From: Phytohabitans kaempferiae
GTDB taxonomy: Bacteria > Actinomycetota > Actinomycetes > Mycobacteriales > Micromonosporaceae
NCBI RefSeq assembly: GCF_042433955.1
Contig: NZ_JBHLUH010000058.1
Location: forward strand, 1 to 64,000
Reading direction: 5' to 3'
Length of the DNA: 64,000 bases
Shown: piece after piece, positions 49,695 through 58,159 of the stretch
Layout of the letters: each line of letters opens with the position of its first letter
Numbering within the stretch: position 1 is the first letter of the stretch
The notes under the pieces: model-generated
Databases searched by the model: none
What the model was told of the DNA's origin: nothing
The model's input: the letters and a program-made list of their open reading frames with translations, nothing else
Translations under genes and position numbers: made by a program

Positions 49695-51193
49695 CAGCTG
49701 CCGTACGCCTTGACTTCCAGCAGCCCGACCGAGCCGGCGCCGCTTTGCAGCAGTACCCGGAGCCGGGTCGTGCTCACACCGCCGAAGGTGACCCGGTTGT
49801 ACTGGTTGAGCGCGGTCGGGTAGCCGCTGGCGCCAGGCACGTCGACGTAGGTGCTGCCGTTCCAGTACTGGAGCCGCCACGACGCCGGGACGCGTACACC
49901 GCCGTTGTCGTCGAAGAAGTAGACCTCGGCGGAGGTGAGCGCCTGCGCCGACGCCCAGGTCAGCATCGCCCACTGCTGCCCGGTGTTGGGCCAGGTGCCC
50001 CAGCGCGGATTGACGGTGTCGTTGGACTGCGTGGGCTCGGCGCCGTCGTTGATGGCGGCGACGCTCTCCCACGACGAGGTGTACGACGCCGACGCGGTCG
50101 CCGTCAGCGCCCGGTTCTGGCCGGGCTGCGGCCCCGGACCGGACCCGCTCCCCCTGATGAGGAAGAGGTTGTCGGCGACGTTGAAGTACTGCGCCAGGTA
50201 CGAACCAGCCGGCGGGTTGGTGTGGTAGTAGTCGTCGTGGTTGCAGTCGAGCCGCTGGTCGTGCGCGCGGTCCGGGCACTTGGTCTGGATGACCACGTTG
50301 GGGCCGTCCTTGTAGCACATGACGTCCCACTCGTCGGTGCAGTGCGCCTGGCCCGAGGCGTTGGGGGCGTTGTTGTTGACGGCGCCGAGCGTGTGGCCCA
50401 GTTCGTGCGCGGCCACGCCGGCGGTCCAGCAGCCGTTGTCGGCGCGGGCGTACTCGGGGCCGCTGTTGGAGCGGTTGGCGTCGCTCTTGCGAGTGTCGCC
50501 GGCGAAGCCGCCGATTCCACAGTAGACATTGGCGTCGACGAACTGGAGGTACTTGCGGTCGGTACGCGCGTAGCCGGCCGCCTTGACCGCGTTGAGCAGC
50601 GGTGCCCAGTCGTTGGCGTGCAGCGCCGAGTCGGGGATCTGCACGTCGCGGACGACCGGTCGGCAGGCGCCGTTGACGTTCTCGGTCACGTACCGCACGT
50701 GCCGCTCGCCACCGGTCTCCCGGGCGCTCTCGTTGAAGATGACGTCGACGCCCTCGGCGAGCGTGCGGAAGGTCTCCAGGTACTGCGCGTACCGGCTGGT
50801 CGAGCCGCGCACGTACAGGACCTCGACCCGGCGGCCGGAGGTACCGTCGCCCTCGCAGACCGCGAGCGCGTTGGTGGTGGCGCCGGCGGGCGCGGCGGCG
50901 AACGGCTGGATTCGAGTCTTGACCGACAGCCCGACCGGCACGGCGTCGGGGCCGTGCGTGCACATGGTCGGCGTGACGCCCTTGACCTCGAACAGGCCCG
51001 CGCACGGGCCGTCCTTGGCGGACTTCAGGCCCTGGTACACCAGGCCGCGAGCCGGGTCGTCGGCGGGCAGGCCGGCGGTGCCGGCGGTCTCGCCGGCGAA
51101 GGCGCTGCCGCCGAGCAGCCCGACCAGGAGAGTGATGGCGGTTGCGCCGGCGGCGAGCACCATCCGTTGCCGGCGTTTGGGACGAGCGAGCAT
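49694..51193 (-). CDS. Secreted zinc metalloprotease with C-terminal discoidin-like domain
   Basis: This 499-aa protein has a signal peptide (about 12-33). The catalytic region has HELGHTLG at 263-270 followed by AVNNN, H284 in GQAHC and a Met-turn DVMCY, as in metzincin-like actinobacterial proteases. The usual third ligand position is Asn273, so H284 may serve. The C-terminal F5/8-type or carbohydrate-binding sandwich covers about 365-499 (AALTATASASYTSSW-like start, VGLLEVKAYG end). ATG 51193 has GAAGGGAAACC upstream. The 238-base gap before it holds a possible dyad GATGTC/GACATC near 51374-51391. Confidence 0.8.
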   Translation of the reverse strand: MLARPKRRQRMVLAAGATAITLLVGLLGGSAFAGETAGTAGLPADDPARGLVYQGLKSAKDGPCAGLFEVKGVTPTMCTHGPDAVPVGLSVKTRIQPFAAAPAGATTNALAVCEGDGTSGRRVEVLYVRGSTSRYAQYLETFRTLAEGVDVIFNESARETGGERHVRYVTENVNGACRPVVRDVQIPDSALHANDWAPLLNAVKAAGYARTDRKYLQFVDANVYCGIGGFAGDTRKSDANRSNSGPEYARADNGCWTAGVAAHELGHTLGAVNNNAPNASGQAHCTDEWDVMCYKDGPNVVIQTKCPDRAHDQRLDCNHDDYYHTNPPAGSYLAQYFNVADNLFLIRGSGSGPGPQPGQNRALTATASASYTSSWESVAAINDGAEPTQSNDTVNPRWGTWPNTGQQWAMLTWASAQALTSAEVYFFDDNGGVRVPASWRLQYWNGSTYVDVPGASGYPTALNQYNRVTFGGVSTTRLRVLLQSGAGSVGLLEVKAYGS

Positions 51194-51431
51194 CCGCGGT
51201 TTCCCTTCACGAGAAACCCGCGCGCCGCCCGGAGGACGCGGGAGGTGGATTTGGCGACCGTGCGCGCGTGCGCTTCCCGATGCGGAGGGCGGGACAGCCC
51301 GCTCCTCTGGAAGTCATCGCGGCGGTCTGTTGAAAACTCCCGCAGAGTATTCAGCGCCTCGCATCGATGTCAAGGATGTCGATGCCGACATCTCTGGATG
51401 AAGCACATCCGGGTCACGGCCGGCGACTCGC

Positions 51432-52640
51432 CTAACCGGTCGGGGGCAGCGGCTGGGCGGGCCAGTCGAGCGCCCGGGCGCCGAGGACGGCCGCCTGGAG
51501 CGTGAACCGCTGGTCGGGATCGACCGGCGTGTAGCCGGTCAGCGCCTCGATCCGGGCCAGCCGGTAGGTGACCGTCCGCACGGATATCCGGAGGCGGCGG
51601 GCCGTCTCCGTGGCGACGCCGCCGGACGCGAAGTATGCCTCCAGCGTGTCCAGCAGTGGTCCCGCGCCGCCGCGCGCGTGTCGCAACGGGGTGAGCACGG
51701 CCGACACGAGGTCGGCGATCGCGGGCTGGTCGCGGAGCAGGACCCGATAGATCAGCAGGTCCTGAGCGTCGACGACGGGCTTGTCGAGGTGAAGGCGGCG
51801 GGCCATGGCGAGGGCCTCGCGGGCCTCCTCGTAGGAACGGGCGATGCCGTACAGCCCGGGGTGCGGCCGGCCGACCGCGACCTGCCACGGACGGCCGTGC
51901 CGGAGGCGGTCGAGCGCGCCGTGCACCAGCTCGCCGAGGTCGGACCGGGCGACGCCGGCCGGAGCGGCGGTGGCCGCCTCGGCCGGGGCCAGGACGACCA
52001 GCAGCCCCTCCTTCGTGGCGACCAGCACGTCACGGTCGCCGAGCCGCTCGAAGACCGTGCTCTCCAGCGCGCCGATGGCCGCGTCGGTGTCGGGCAGCCG
52101 CCGGCTCGGCGCGGCCAGGGCGACCTGGTGCACGCGGGCCAGGTCGAGGCCGAACGGCTCGGCCCGCTGCACCAGCCCGCCGAGGTCGGAGTCGCCCCGG
52201 AGCAGGTCGTCGACCAGCTCCCGGCGCAAGGTCTCCTCCCGCCGGATCAGGTCGCGGCGGGCGACCGCGTAACCCTCGGCGAGCGTGGCCACCGCGTCGT
52301 CGATGACGTGCAGGACGGCCGCTGCCGCCGCCCGGACCTCCCGGTCGCCGGAGCGGGCGACCGCGGGCAGATCCTGCCAGAGCCGACGGGCCGCGGACAG
52401 GTACAGCTGGACGACTCGGCCGGCCGAGATGCCCTGCTCCGCGGCCTCGCGCCCAAGCCGCCCCACCGCGTCGAGCTCGGCGCGCCTGGGCCGGCGACCG
52501 GTCGCCGCGGCGTCGGCCAGCAGCGGCAGGTAGCCGCCGAGCAGGTGCACCGGCACACCACCGGCGTCGCGGCTGGCTCCCTCGGCGACCCCGTCCAGCC
52601 ACGCCTGCCGCGGTGCCGTCGCGGGGGGACGGCGTGCCAT
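51432..52640 (-). CDS. PucR/CdaR-type transcriptional regulator
   Basis: This 402-aa regulator has an N-terminal helical sensor, a middle GGDEF-like-derived region (about 160-290, with VLVATKEGLLVVLAP) and a C-terminal PucR helix-turn-helix: LLDTLEAYFASGGVATETAR, then LRISVRTVTYRLARIE. These regulators often govern purine or other nitrogen catabolism. No clear target is adjacent. ATG 52640 follows GGAGGTGAGC. Confidence 0.82.
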   Translation of the reverse strand: MARRPPATAPRQAWLDGVAEGASRDAGGVPVHLLGGYLPLLADAAATGRRPRRAELDAVGRLGREAAEQGISAGRVVQLYLSAARRLWQDLPAVARSGDREVRAAAAAVLHVIDDAVATLAEGYAVARRDLIRREETLRRELVDDLLRGDSDLGGLVQRAEPFGLDLARVHQVALAAPSRRLPDTDAAIGALESTVFERLGDRDVLVATKEGLLVVLAPAEAATAAPAGVARSDLGELVHGALDRLRHGRPWQVAVGRPHPGLYGIARSYEEAREALAMARRLHLDKPVVDAQDLLIYRVLLRDQPAIADLVSAVLTPLRHARGGAGPLLDTLEAYFASGGVATETARRLRISVRTVTYRLARIEALTGYTPVDPDQRFTLQAAVLGARALDWPAQPLPPTG

Positions 52641-53177
52641 GCCTCGCTCACCTCCGGACGTCGGCCGACTCTGGCTCGGCCGGCCTTCGTTGCCGGCTAC
52701 CGGAAGCGTACCGCCGGGCGCGGCTGCCCGGTCCGGACCGGGCTGGCGGGGCCGAAAGACCCGAAGGTTTCCGCGCGGCCGGCGGGGCGGGGCGGGCGCA
52801 GGGCTGCCGCCGTACCTTGCCGGCGGTCGGCAACATGGGCCGGCGCACACTTCCGGCCGCCGCCGATGCGGAAAAGCGCCGGACGGCGGAGCCTGGAGGT
52901 TCCAGCTTCGGTGGCCGGTCGAAAGGCGGTGACGACGATGCGCGCAGGCTTGTGCTGCCCGGTGGCGGTCGCGGCCGCCGTGAGCGGCCCGTTCGGGCGG
53001 TCGTCCCGGCGGCAGGGGCACAGCCTGTCGCGGCGCGGGGCGGCACCGCCGGGCCACTGTCCGGGCCGGCGCTGACCGCCGGCCCCCTGCCCGCCGCCGC
53101 ACGCCACCACACCTAGCCCACGCCCACCGCCACACCGGCGGTGGGCGCCGCCGCATACCCCGAAGAACCACCGCAAA
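52641..53177. other. Gene-poor interval before the tandem repeat
   Basis: Only a 45-codon frame at 52938-53075 (MRAGLCCPVAVAAAVSG, with AAAGGCGG upstream) looks faintly gene-like, and I do not call it. The rest is GC-rich without codon bias. The last bases (from about 53157) contain degenerate forms of the 17-bp repeat that follows. Confidence 0.4.
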
Positions 53178-53289
53178 CCCGAGAACGTCGCGTACCCGAG
53201 AACGTCGCATACCCGAGAACGTCGCATACCCGAGAACGTCGCATACCCGAGAACGTCGCGTACCCGAGAACGTCGCATACCTGAGAACG
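53178..53289 (+). repeat. 17-bp tandem repeat array
   Basis: The unit CCCGAGAACGTCGCATA starts at 53178, 53195, 53212, 53229, 53246 and 53263, with a partial seventh at 53280. Copies differ mainly at A/G in position 15. The array ends 10 bases before the DksA-like ATG and includes its ribosome-site region. There is no spacer between units, so it is not CRISPR. Confidence 0.95.
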
Positions 53290-53299
53290 GAGTGTCGAG

Positions 53300-53620
53300 A
53301 TGACCGTCAACGCCAACAGCCGGATGCCAGACCTGCAGGTGGCGTTGGAGGAGCAGGTCCAGCGCTACACGGAGGAGCTGGCGGCCCTCAGCACGCACGG
53401 CGCCTCCCCGGAGAACGCCGGGCTGGACCGGGCGACCGTGACCGCCCGCGCCGACACGACCCGGCAGGCACTCGCCGACGCGGCCCAGGCGCTGAAGCGG
53501 ATGGCCGACGGCACCTACGGCCGGTGCGAGCGCTGCGACGGGCCGATCCCGGCCGAACGGCTCGAGATCCGGCCGCACGCGCGGTTCTGCGTACCCTGCC
53601 AGCAACTCGCCCGCGGCTGA
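53300..53620 (+). CDS. TraR/DksA-type zinc-finger protein
   Basis: This 106-aa protein has an N-terminal coiled coil (about 8-70: LEEQVQRYTEELAAL and RQALADAAQALKRM) and a C-terminal four-cysteine zinc finger C-x2-C (CERCDGPIP) then C-x2-C (FCVPCQQ). This is the DksA/TraR layout, shorter than E. coli DksA. Such proteins bind the RNA polymerase secondary channel. Here the function is inferred. ATG 53300 follows GGAG in the last repeat unit. Confidence 0.82.
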   Translation: MTVNANSRMPDLQVALEEQVQRYTEELAALSTHGASPENAGLDRATVTARADTTRQALADAAQALKRMADGTYGRCERCDGPIPAERLEIRPHARFCVPCQQLARG

Positions 53621-53650
53621 GCCCTCCAGAGGATCTATTCCAAGGCATAG

Positions 53651-53955
53651 ACCTGGGCTACCGCGATGTCCGCCGCGCTCAAGACCGCCGCTCCCGCGGC
53701 CGCACCCTCCGCGGTACACAACCAAACCCGCCCTCGCCCCACGATACCGAGAGGGCTACTTCAGGGAAACAGCCCCTTCGCGCCGCCGGCAAAGGGCTGT
53801 TTCCCCGAAAGAGCCCTCTCGGTGGCCAAGCGCGGCGAGAAGTTGCCCCTACGGGGGTCACGCGCGGCGAGAACCGGAGCCGGGGCTTGAGACTACGGTG
53901 GGCGAGGCTGCGGGAGCGACGGTCTGGACCACGACGAGCGTCGCGGCAGCCCATC
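53651..53955. repeat. Composite inverted repeat element (copies B and C)
   Basis: Copy B (53651-53712) matches copy A at 30776 in 53 of 62 bases. Copy C (53900-53955) is the same sequence in opposite orientation. They flank a central palindrome at 53746-53823, giving a roughly 305-base element with outer and inner inverted repeats and no coding capacity. It is a non-autonomous mobile or structural element. Confidence 0.75.
53746..53823. repeat. 33-bp-arm palindrome, family copy 2
   Basis: The arms 53746-53778 and 53791-53823 match at 29 of 33 positions around a 12-base loop. The left arm starts ACCGAGAGGGCT and both contain GGGAAACAGCCC. A related decayed copy lies at 33331-33396. Confidence 0.9.
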
Positions 53956-53989
53956 TGTCCCTTGGAATGGATCGTGTAGGGCGAGTGGT

Positions 53990-54017
53990 GTGCCGGCCGG
54001 CCCGCACCGGCCGGCAC
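53990..54017 (-). terminator. Hairpin ending the siderophore import operon
   Basis: A perfect 11-bp stem (GTGCCGGCCGG / CCGGCCGGCAC) with a 6-base loop, 10 bases beyond the stop of the substrate-binding gene. Confidence 0.8.
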
Positions 54018-54026
54018 GACACGGGA

Positions 54027-55037
54027 TCAGCTCGCCGAGGAGAGCTCGGTGAGCACGGTGTCCATCCGGGTCACGAGTTCGAGGCCGGTGCCCAGCGACG
54101 CGGCGCCGTAGACGATCGGGAAGACCCGGTTGGCCTTGACCGCGCCGAGCTGCTTCCACAAGGGCTTGCCGACGAGCGCCTCGTTGGCCGGGTCGAGGGT
54201 CTTGCCGTCCGGGCCGGCGGGCACCAGCAGCACGCCCGCGCTGTCGAGGTCGCCGATCTTCTCCATGGAGACCTCGGCCGTCGGCTCGGCCTGCGACTTG
54301 GCCGGCTCGGCGAGCTGCACGCCGCTGTCCAGCAGCACGGTCACGTCGGTCCACTTCGGACCCATGACCCAGAACGTGGTGTCGGAGGCCTGCTGCACGA
54401 AGGTGAACGTGTACTTCCCGAGCACGGCCGCGTGCTTCCGCTTCACCTCGGCGGTACGGGTCCGGTAGGTCTCCAGCAGTTGCTCCGCCTCCGCCGTGCG
54501 CCCCAGCACCTCGCCGATGCGCGTGGCCACCTCGGGCAGCAGCAGTTGCTGGAACGAGATGACGACCGTCGGCGCGATCTGGCTGAGCTGCTGGTAAAGC
54601 GCGTCGGGCGTGTCGATGGTCCGGATGATCAGGTCGGGGCCGGCGGCGGCGATCTTCTCCACGTCCGGTTCGGTCCAGTCGCCGATCAGCGGCACGGAGG
54701 CGAGCTTGGGCGCGTACGACGGTCCGGTCGCGTCGTACCCGCCGCCGCTCACGCCGACCGGGACCAGGCCGAGGTCGACCACCGCGAAGGCGCCGTAGTA
54801 GTCCGCGGTCACCACCTTGGACGCCTTGCCCGGTACGGTGACCGGACCCTTGTCGGTCCGCACCTCGCGCTCGGTCGGCGCCTGGGACGCGGAGCCGGCC
54901 GGTTCGTCGCCGTCGCCGCAGCCGGCCAGGATGACCGCGCCGGCCAGTCCGAGGCCACCGGCGAGCAGCCCGCGCCGGCTGAGCGCCGCGGTGGGGCCGA
55001 GGTCGACGCGGGCCGGGCGGTTACGCAAAAGGGTCAT
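54027..55037 (-). CDS. Ferric-siderophore-binding lipoprotein
   Basis: This 336-aa exported protein has a twin-arginine motif SRRGLLAGG and lipobox LAGC (Cys40), then a FepB/FhuD-type fold with a long backbone helix (PEVATRIGEVLGRTAEAEQ). Two-lobe features TVPGKASKVV and PLIGDWTEPDVEKIAAAGPDL appear. It would capture a ferric siderophore outside the membrane. ATG 55037 overlaps the end of the ATPase gene by ATGA. It is the last gene of the iron-regulated operon. Confidence 0.87.
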   Translation of the reverse strand: MTLLRNRPARVDLGPTAALSRRGLLAGGLGLAGAVILAGCGDGDEPAGSASQAPTEREVRTDKGPVTVPGKASKVVTADYYGAFAVVDLGLVPVGVSGGGYDATGPSYAPKLASVPLIGDWTEPDVEKIAAAGPDLIIRTIDTPDALYQQLSQIAPTVVISFQQLLLPEVATRIGEVLGRTAEAEQLLETYRTRTAEVKRKHAAVLGKYTFTFVQQASDTTFWVMGPKWTDVTVLLDSGVQLAEPAKSQAEPTAEVSMEKIGDLDSAGVLLVPAGPDGKTLDPANEALVGKPLWKQLGAVKANRVFPIVYGAASLGTGLELVTRMDTVLTELSSAS

Positions 55038-55915
55038 TGATCAACCTCTCTCCGCGCCGTGTGGCGCGATAACGAAGCGATATCCGTAGGGGCGGCACCG
55101 TTGCCGCGGTGGTGGTGGCGACCTATGGGCACGACCATCGGCGTGCCGGAGACGGGGTCGGGGACGACCTGGTTGGCCAGCCCGAACACCTCGGAGACCA
55201 GGGCCGAGCTGATGACGTCGGCGGGGGCTCCCTCGACGACCAGCGCGCCGTCCCTCATGACGATCAGGTGGTCGGCGTAGCGGCTGGCCAGGTTGAGGTC
55301 GTGCAGGACGAGCACGATGGTGACGCGGTCCCGGCGGTTCAGGTCGGTGAGCAGGTCGAGGACCTCGACCTGGTGGGTCACGTCGAGGAACGTGGTCGGC
55401 TCGTCCAGCAGCAGGATGCCGGTGCGCTGGGCCAGTGCCATCGCGATCCATACCCGCTGCCGCTGCCCGCCGGAGAGCTGGTCCACCGGCCGGTCGGCCA
55501 GGGCGAGCGTGTCGGTCGCGAGCAGCGCCGCGGCGACCGCGTCCTCGTCGTCGTCGCTCCACCGGCGGAACCAGCCCTGGTGCGGGTACCGGCCCCGGCC
55601 GACGAGGTCGGCGACGGTGATCCCCTCCGGCGCCACCGGCTGCTGCGGCAGGATGCCCAGTCGCGTGGCGACCTCGCGGGTCGAGACGGTCTGGATGCTC
55701 ACGCCGTCGAGCAGGATCGCTCCCCCGGCCGGGGCGAGCAGCCGGGCAAGCCCGCGCAGCAGAGTGGACTTGCCGCAGGCGTTCGGCCCGACGATCACCG
55801 TGATCCGCCCGGCCGGGATGTCGACGGAGAGCGCCCGCACGACGTCCCGCCCGCCGTAGCCGAGCGTGACCTCGCGGGCGCCCAGGCCGCGCCGCTCCTG
55901 CCCCGGCTCAGCCAC
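55034..55915 (-). CDS. Ferric-siderophore ABC transporter ATPase
   Basis: This 293-aa ATPase of the FepC/FecE class has Walker A GPNACGKSTLLRGLARLL, Q-loop LPQQP, signature LSGGQRQRVWIAMAL, Walker B GILLLDEP and switch LHDLNLA. GTG 55915 was chosen as the first start after the permease stop overlaps. The longer frame lacks homology. Neighbours are two FecCD permeases and the lipoprotein. Confidence 0.9.
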   Translation of the reverse strand: MAEPGQERRGLGAREVTLGYGGRDVVRALSVDIPAGRITVIVGPNACGKSTLLRGLARLLAPAGGAILLDGVSIQTVSTREVATRLGILPQQPVAPEGITVADLVGRGRYPHQGWFRRWSDDDEDAVAAALLATDTLALADRPVDQLSGGQRQRVWIAMALAQRTGILLLDEPTTFLDVTHQVEVLDLLTDLNRRDRVTIVLVLHDLNLASRYADHLIVMRDGALVVEGAPADVISSALVSEVFGLANQVVPDPVSGTPMVVPIGRHHHRGNGAAPTDIASLSRHTARREVDQ

Positions 55916-56975
55916 CGCGACCGACCCGGTTCGCCGTGGCCAGCAGCCACAGCAGGTACGGCGCGCCGACGATCCCGGTGACCACGCCGACCGGGAACTG
56001 TCCACGGTCGAGCAGGTGCTGGGCGACCAGGTCGGAGGCGACCATCACGATCGCGCCGACGAGGGCGGCCGGCACCAGCGCGGTGCCGTGGTCGCGGACC
56101 AGCCGGCGGGCGATCGGTGCGGCGACGAACGCGACGAACGGCACCGGCCCGGCGGCCGCGGTCGCCACGGCGGCCAGCCCGACCGCGGTGAGCAGGATCG
56201 TCAGCCGCAGCCGCTCGACCCGTACGCCGAGACCGCCGGCGGTGTCGTCGCCAAGCCGCAGCGCCTCCAGTCCGCGTAACAGGATCAGGGCCAGCGGGAC
56301 GAGCAGGGCCAGCGCGACGGCCAGCGGCCGTACGTGCGTCCAGGCCCGGGCGTTCAGGCTGCCGGTCAGCCAGATCAGCGCCTGCTGGGCGCTGGTGATG
56401 CCGGCTCTGGAGATCAGGTACGACACCAGGCTGGCCAGCGCCGCGCCGACCCCGATCCCGACGAGCACGAGCCGGTAGGCGCTCACCCCGTCGCGCCAGG
56501 CCAGCAGGTAGATCAGCGCGGCGGTGCCGAGCGCGCCGGCGAACGCCGCGACCGAGACCGCCGCGCCGACCACGCCGAACACGACGATGCAGACGACCGC
56601 GGACGCGCTCGCGCCCATGGTGATGCCGATGATGTCCGGGCTGGCCAGCGGGTTGCGGACCAGGCTCTGGAAGATCGCGCCGGACAGGCCGAAGGCCATG
56701 CCGGCCAGGAGCCCGGTCAGCACGCGGGGCAGCCGTACGCCGGTGACGATGAACTCGTCGCGCCGGCTGCCCTCGCCCAGCAGAGTCCGCAGCACGTCGC
56801 CGAGCGGGATCGGGAAGCTGCCCACCGACAGGGCCAGGAAGAAGAGCGCCGCCGCCACCGCGCAGAGCCCGAGGGTCACCGCGAGCGCGCGGCGCCGGCC
56901 GCGGTGCCGGACGGCGCGGACCGCCCGGCGGGCCTCGGCGAGCCGGTCGGCGGGCGGGGCGAGGGTCGCGCTCAC
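55908..56975 (-). CDS. Ferric-siderophore permease 2 (FecCD type)
   Basis: This 355-aa permease has about ten helices. VRLPRVLTGLLAGMAFGLSG, then QSLVRNPLASPDIIGITMGA, are the FecCD signature, and GPVPFVAFVAAPIARRL is the cytoplasmic coupling region. GTG 56975 overlaps the stop of permease 1 by GTGA. Its C-terminus overlaps the ATPase start by 8 bases. Confidence 0.9.
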   Translation of the reverse strand: MSATLAPPADRLAEARRAVRAVRHRGRRRALAVTLGLCAVAAALFFLALSVGSFPIPLGDVLRTLLGEGSRRDEFIVTGVRLPRVLTGLLAGMAFGLSGAIFQSLVRNPLASPDIIGITMGASASAVVCIVVFGVVGAAVSVAAFAGALGTAALIYLLAWRDGVSAYRLVLVGIGVGAALASLVSYLISRAGITSAQQALIWLTGSLNARAWTHVRPLAVALALLVPLALILLRGLEALRLGDDTAGGLGVRVERLRLTILLTAVGLAAVATAAAGPVPFVAFVAAPIARRLVRDHGTALVPAALVGAIVMVASDLVAQHLLDRGQFPVGVVTGIVGAPYLLWLLATANRVGRGG

Positions 56976-58045
56976 AGCTCGGCCAGGTGGCGTCGGCGGA
57001 CCAGTACGACGAAGATCGGCGCGCCGATGGCCGCGGTGACGATGCCGACCTGGACCTCGGCGGGGCGGGCCACCACGCGGCCCACGACGTCCGCGACCAG
57101 CAGCAGCGTCGGCGCCAGGACCGTCGAGTACGGCAGGATCCACCGGTGGTCGGGGCCGGTGATCATCCGGGCGACGAGCGGGACGGTGAGCCCGATGAAG
57201 CCGATGGGACCGGCCAGCGCGGTCGCCGTTCCACACAGGACGACGACCGAGGCGGCGGCCAGGGCGCGGCCGGCGGCGACATGCTGGCCGAGCGCGCGCG
57301 CCATGTCGTCGCCGAGGGAGAGCACGTTCAGCAGCCGGCCGCAGGGCAGGGCCAGCAGCACGCCGACCGCGACGAACGGCAACGCCTGGGTCACCAGCGT
57401 GCCGTCCCGGCCGGCCAGCGAACCGACCTGCCACAGCCGGAACCGTTCGAACGCGTCGTTGTCGGTCAGCAGCAGCGCGGTGGTGAGCGAGCCGAGCGCG
57501 GCACTGACGGCGGCGCCGGAGAGGGCCAGCTTCACCGGGGTCGCGCCGTCCCGGCCCAGCGCCCCGATCGCGTACACCACGACCGAGGTGACCGCCGCGC
57601 CGGCGAAGCCGAACCAGACGTACCCGGTGAGCGTGGTGACCCCGAACAGGCTGATGCCGGCCACCACGAACAGCGCCGCGCCCGCGTTGACGCCGACGAT
57701 GCCCGGGTCGGCCAGCGGGTTTCGGGTCACGCCCTGCATGATCGCCCCGGCGAGCCCGAGCGCCAGCCCGGCGAGCATGCCCACCTCGGTGCGCTGCACC
57801 CGCATCGTCCGCACGACGAGATGGTCGGCGTTGGCCGGGTCGTAGTGCAGCAGGCTGTCCAGCACGACGCCCGGTGCGATCGACTTCGCTCCGACGGCGA
57901 CGCTGGCCAGCGCGGCCACGCCCAACGCCACGAGCGCGAGCACCAGACCGGGAGCCAGCAGCGCGCCGCCGCGACCACGCACGGTGGCGGCACGCCGGGG
58001 GCGGTCGCGGTGCATGACGGGTGCGGGCGCCGATCCGGACGCCAC
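56972..58045 (-). CDS. Ferric-siderophore permease 1 (FecCD type)
   Basis: This 357-aa first permease has MRVQRTEVGMLAGLALGLAG, QGVTRNPLADPGIVGVNAGA and GPIGFIGLTVPLVARMI, the standard FecCD blocks. GTG 58045 was selected because it lies downstream of the iron box and follows a GGTGG site. ATG 58015 is an alternative. It is the first gene of the operon and so is directly under the iron box at 58104. Confidence 0.88.
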   Translation of the reverse strand: MASGSAPAPVMHRDRPRRAATVRGRGGALLAPGLVLALVALGVAALASVAVGAKSIAPGVVLDSLLHYDPANADHLVVRTMRVQRTEVGMLAGLALGLAGAIMQGVTRNPLADPGIVGVNAGAALFVVAGISLFGVTTLTGYVWFGFAGAAVTSVVVYAIGALGRDGATPVKLALSGAAVSAALGSLTTALLLTDNDAFERFRLWQVGSLAGRDGTLVTQALPFVAVGVLLALPCGRLLNVLSLGDDMARALGQHVAAGRALAAASVVVLCGTATALAGPIGFIGLTVPLVARMITGPDHRWILPYSTVLAPTLLLVADVVGRVVARPAEVQVGIVTAAIGAPIFVVLVRRRHLAEL

Positions 58046-58103
58046 TCCGCCACCAGCCAGCCCCACCACCACCCCCGGCCAGGTCAATCGATCAAACGGA
58101 AAC

Positions 58104-58122
58104 TCAGCATAGGCTAACCTAA
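58104..58122 (-). promoter_or_regulatory. IdeR/DmdR-type iron box
   Basis: Read on the minus strand the 19 bases match 15 of 19 positions of the classic iron-box palindrome TTAGGTTAGGCTAACCTAA, with an intact first half TTAGGTTAG. It lies 58 bases upstream of the permease 1 start. Iron-dependent repression of the import operon is expected. Confidence 0.85.
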
Positions 58123-58159
58123 GTTGCCCCGAGGGCAAAGACCCGGCCAGCCGCGTTGA

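Noticed and set aside
53178..53289. CRISPR array
   Set aside because: The 17-bp units abut each other without spacers and no cas genes are present, so it is a simple tandem repeat.
52697..53725. A 342-codon minus-strand gene through the 17-bp repeat
   Set aside because: Its repetitive peptide results from the array being open in every frame, and the rest is antisense to the DksA-like gene with shadow composition.
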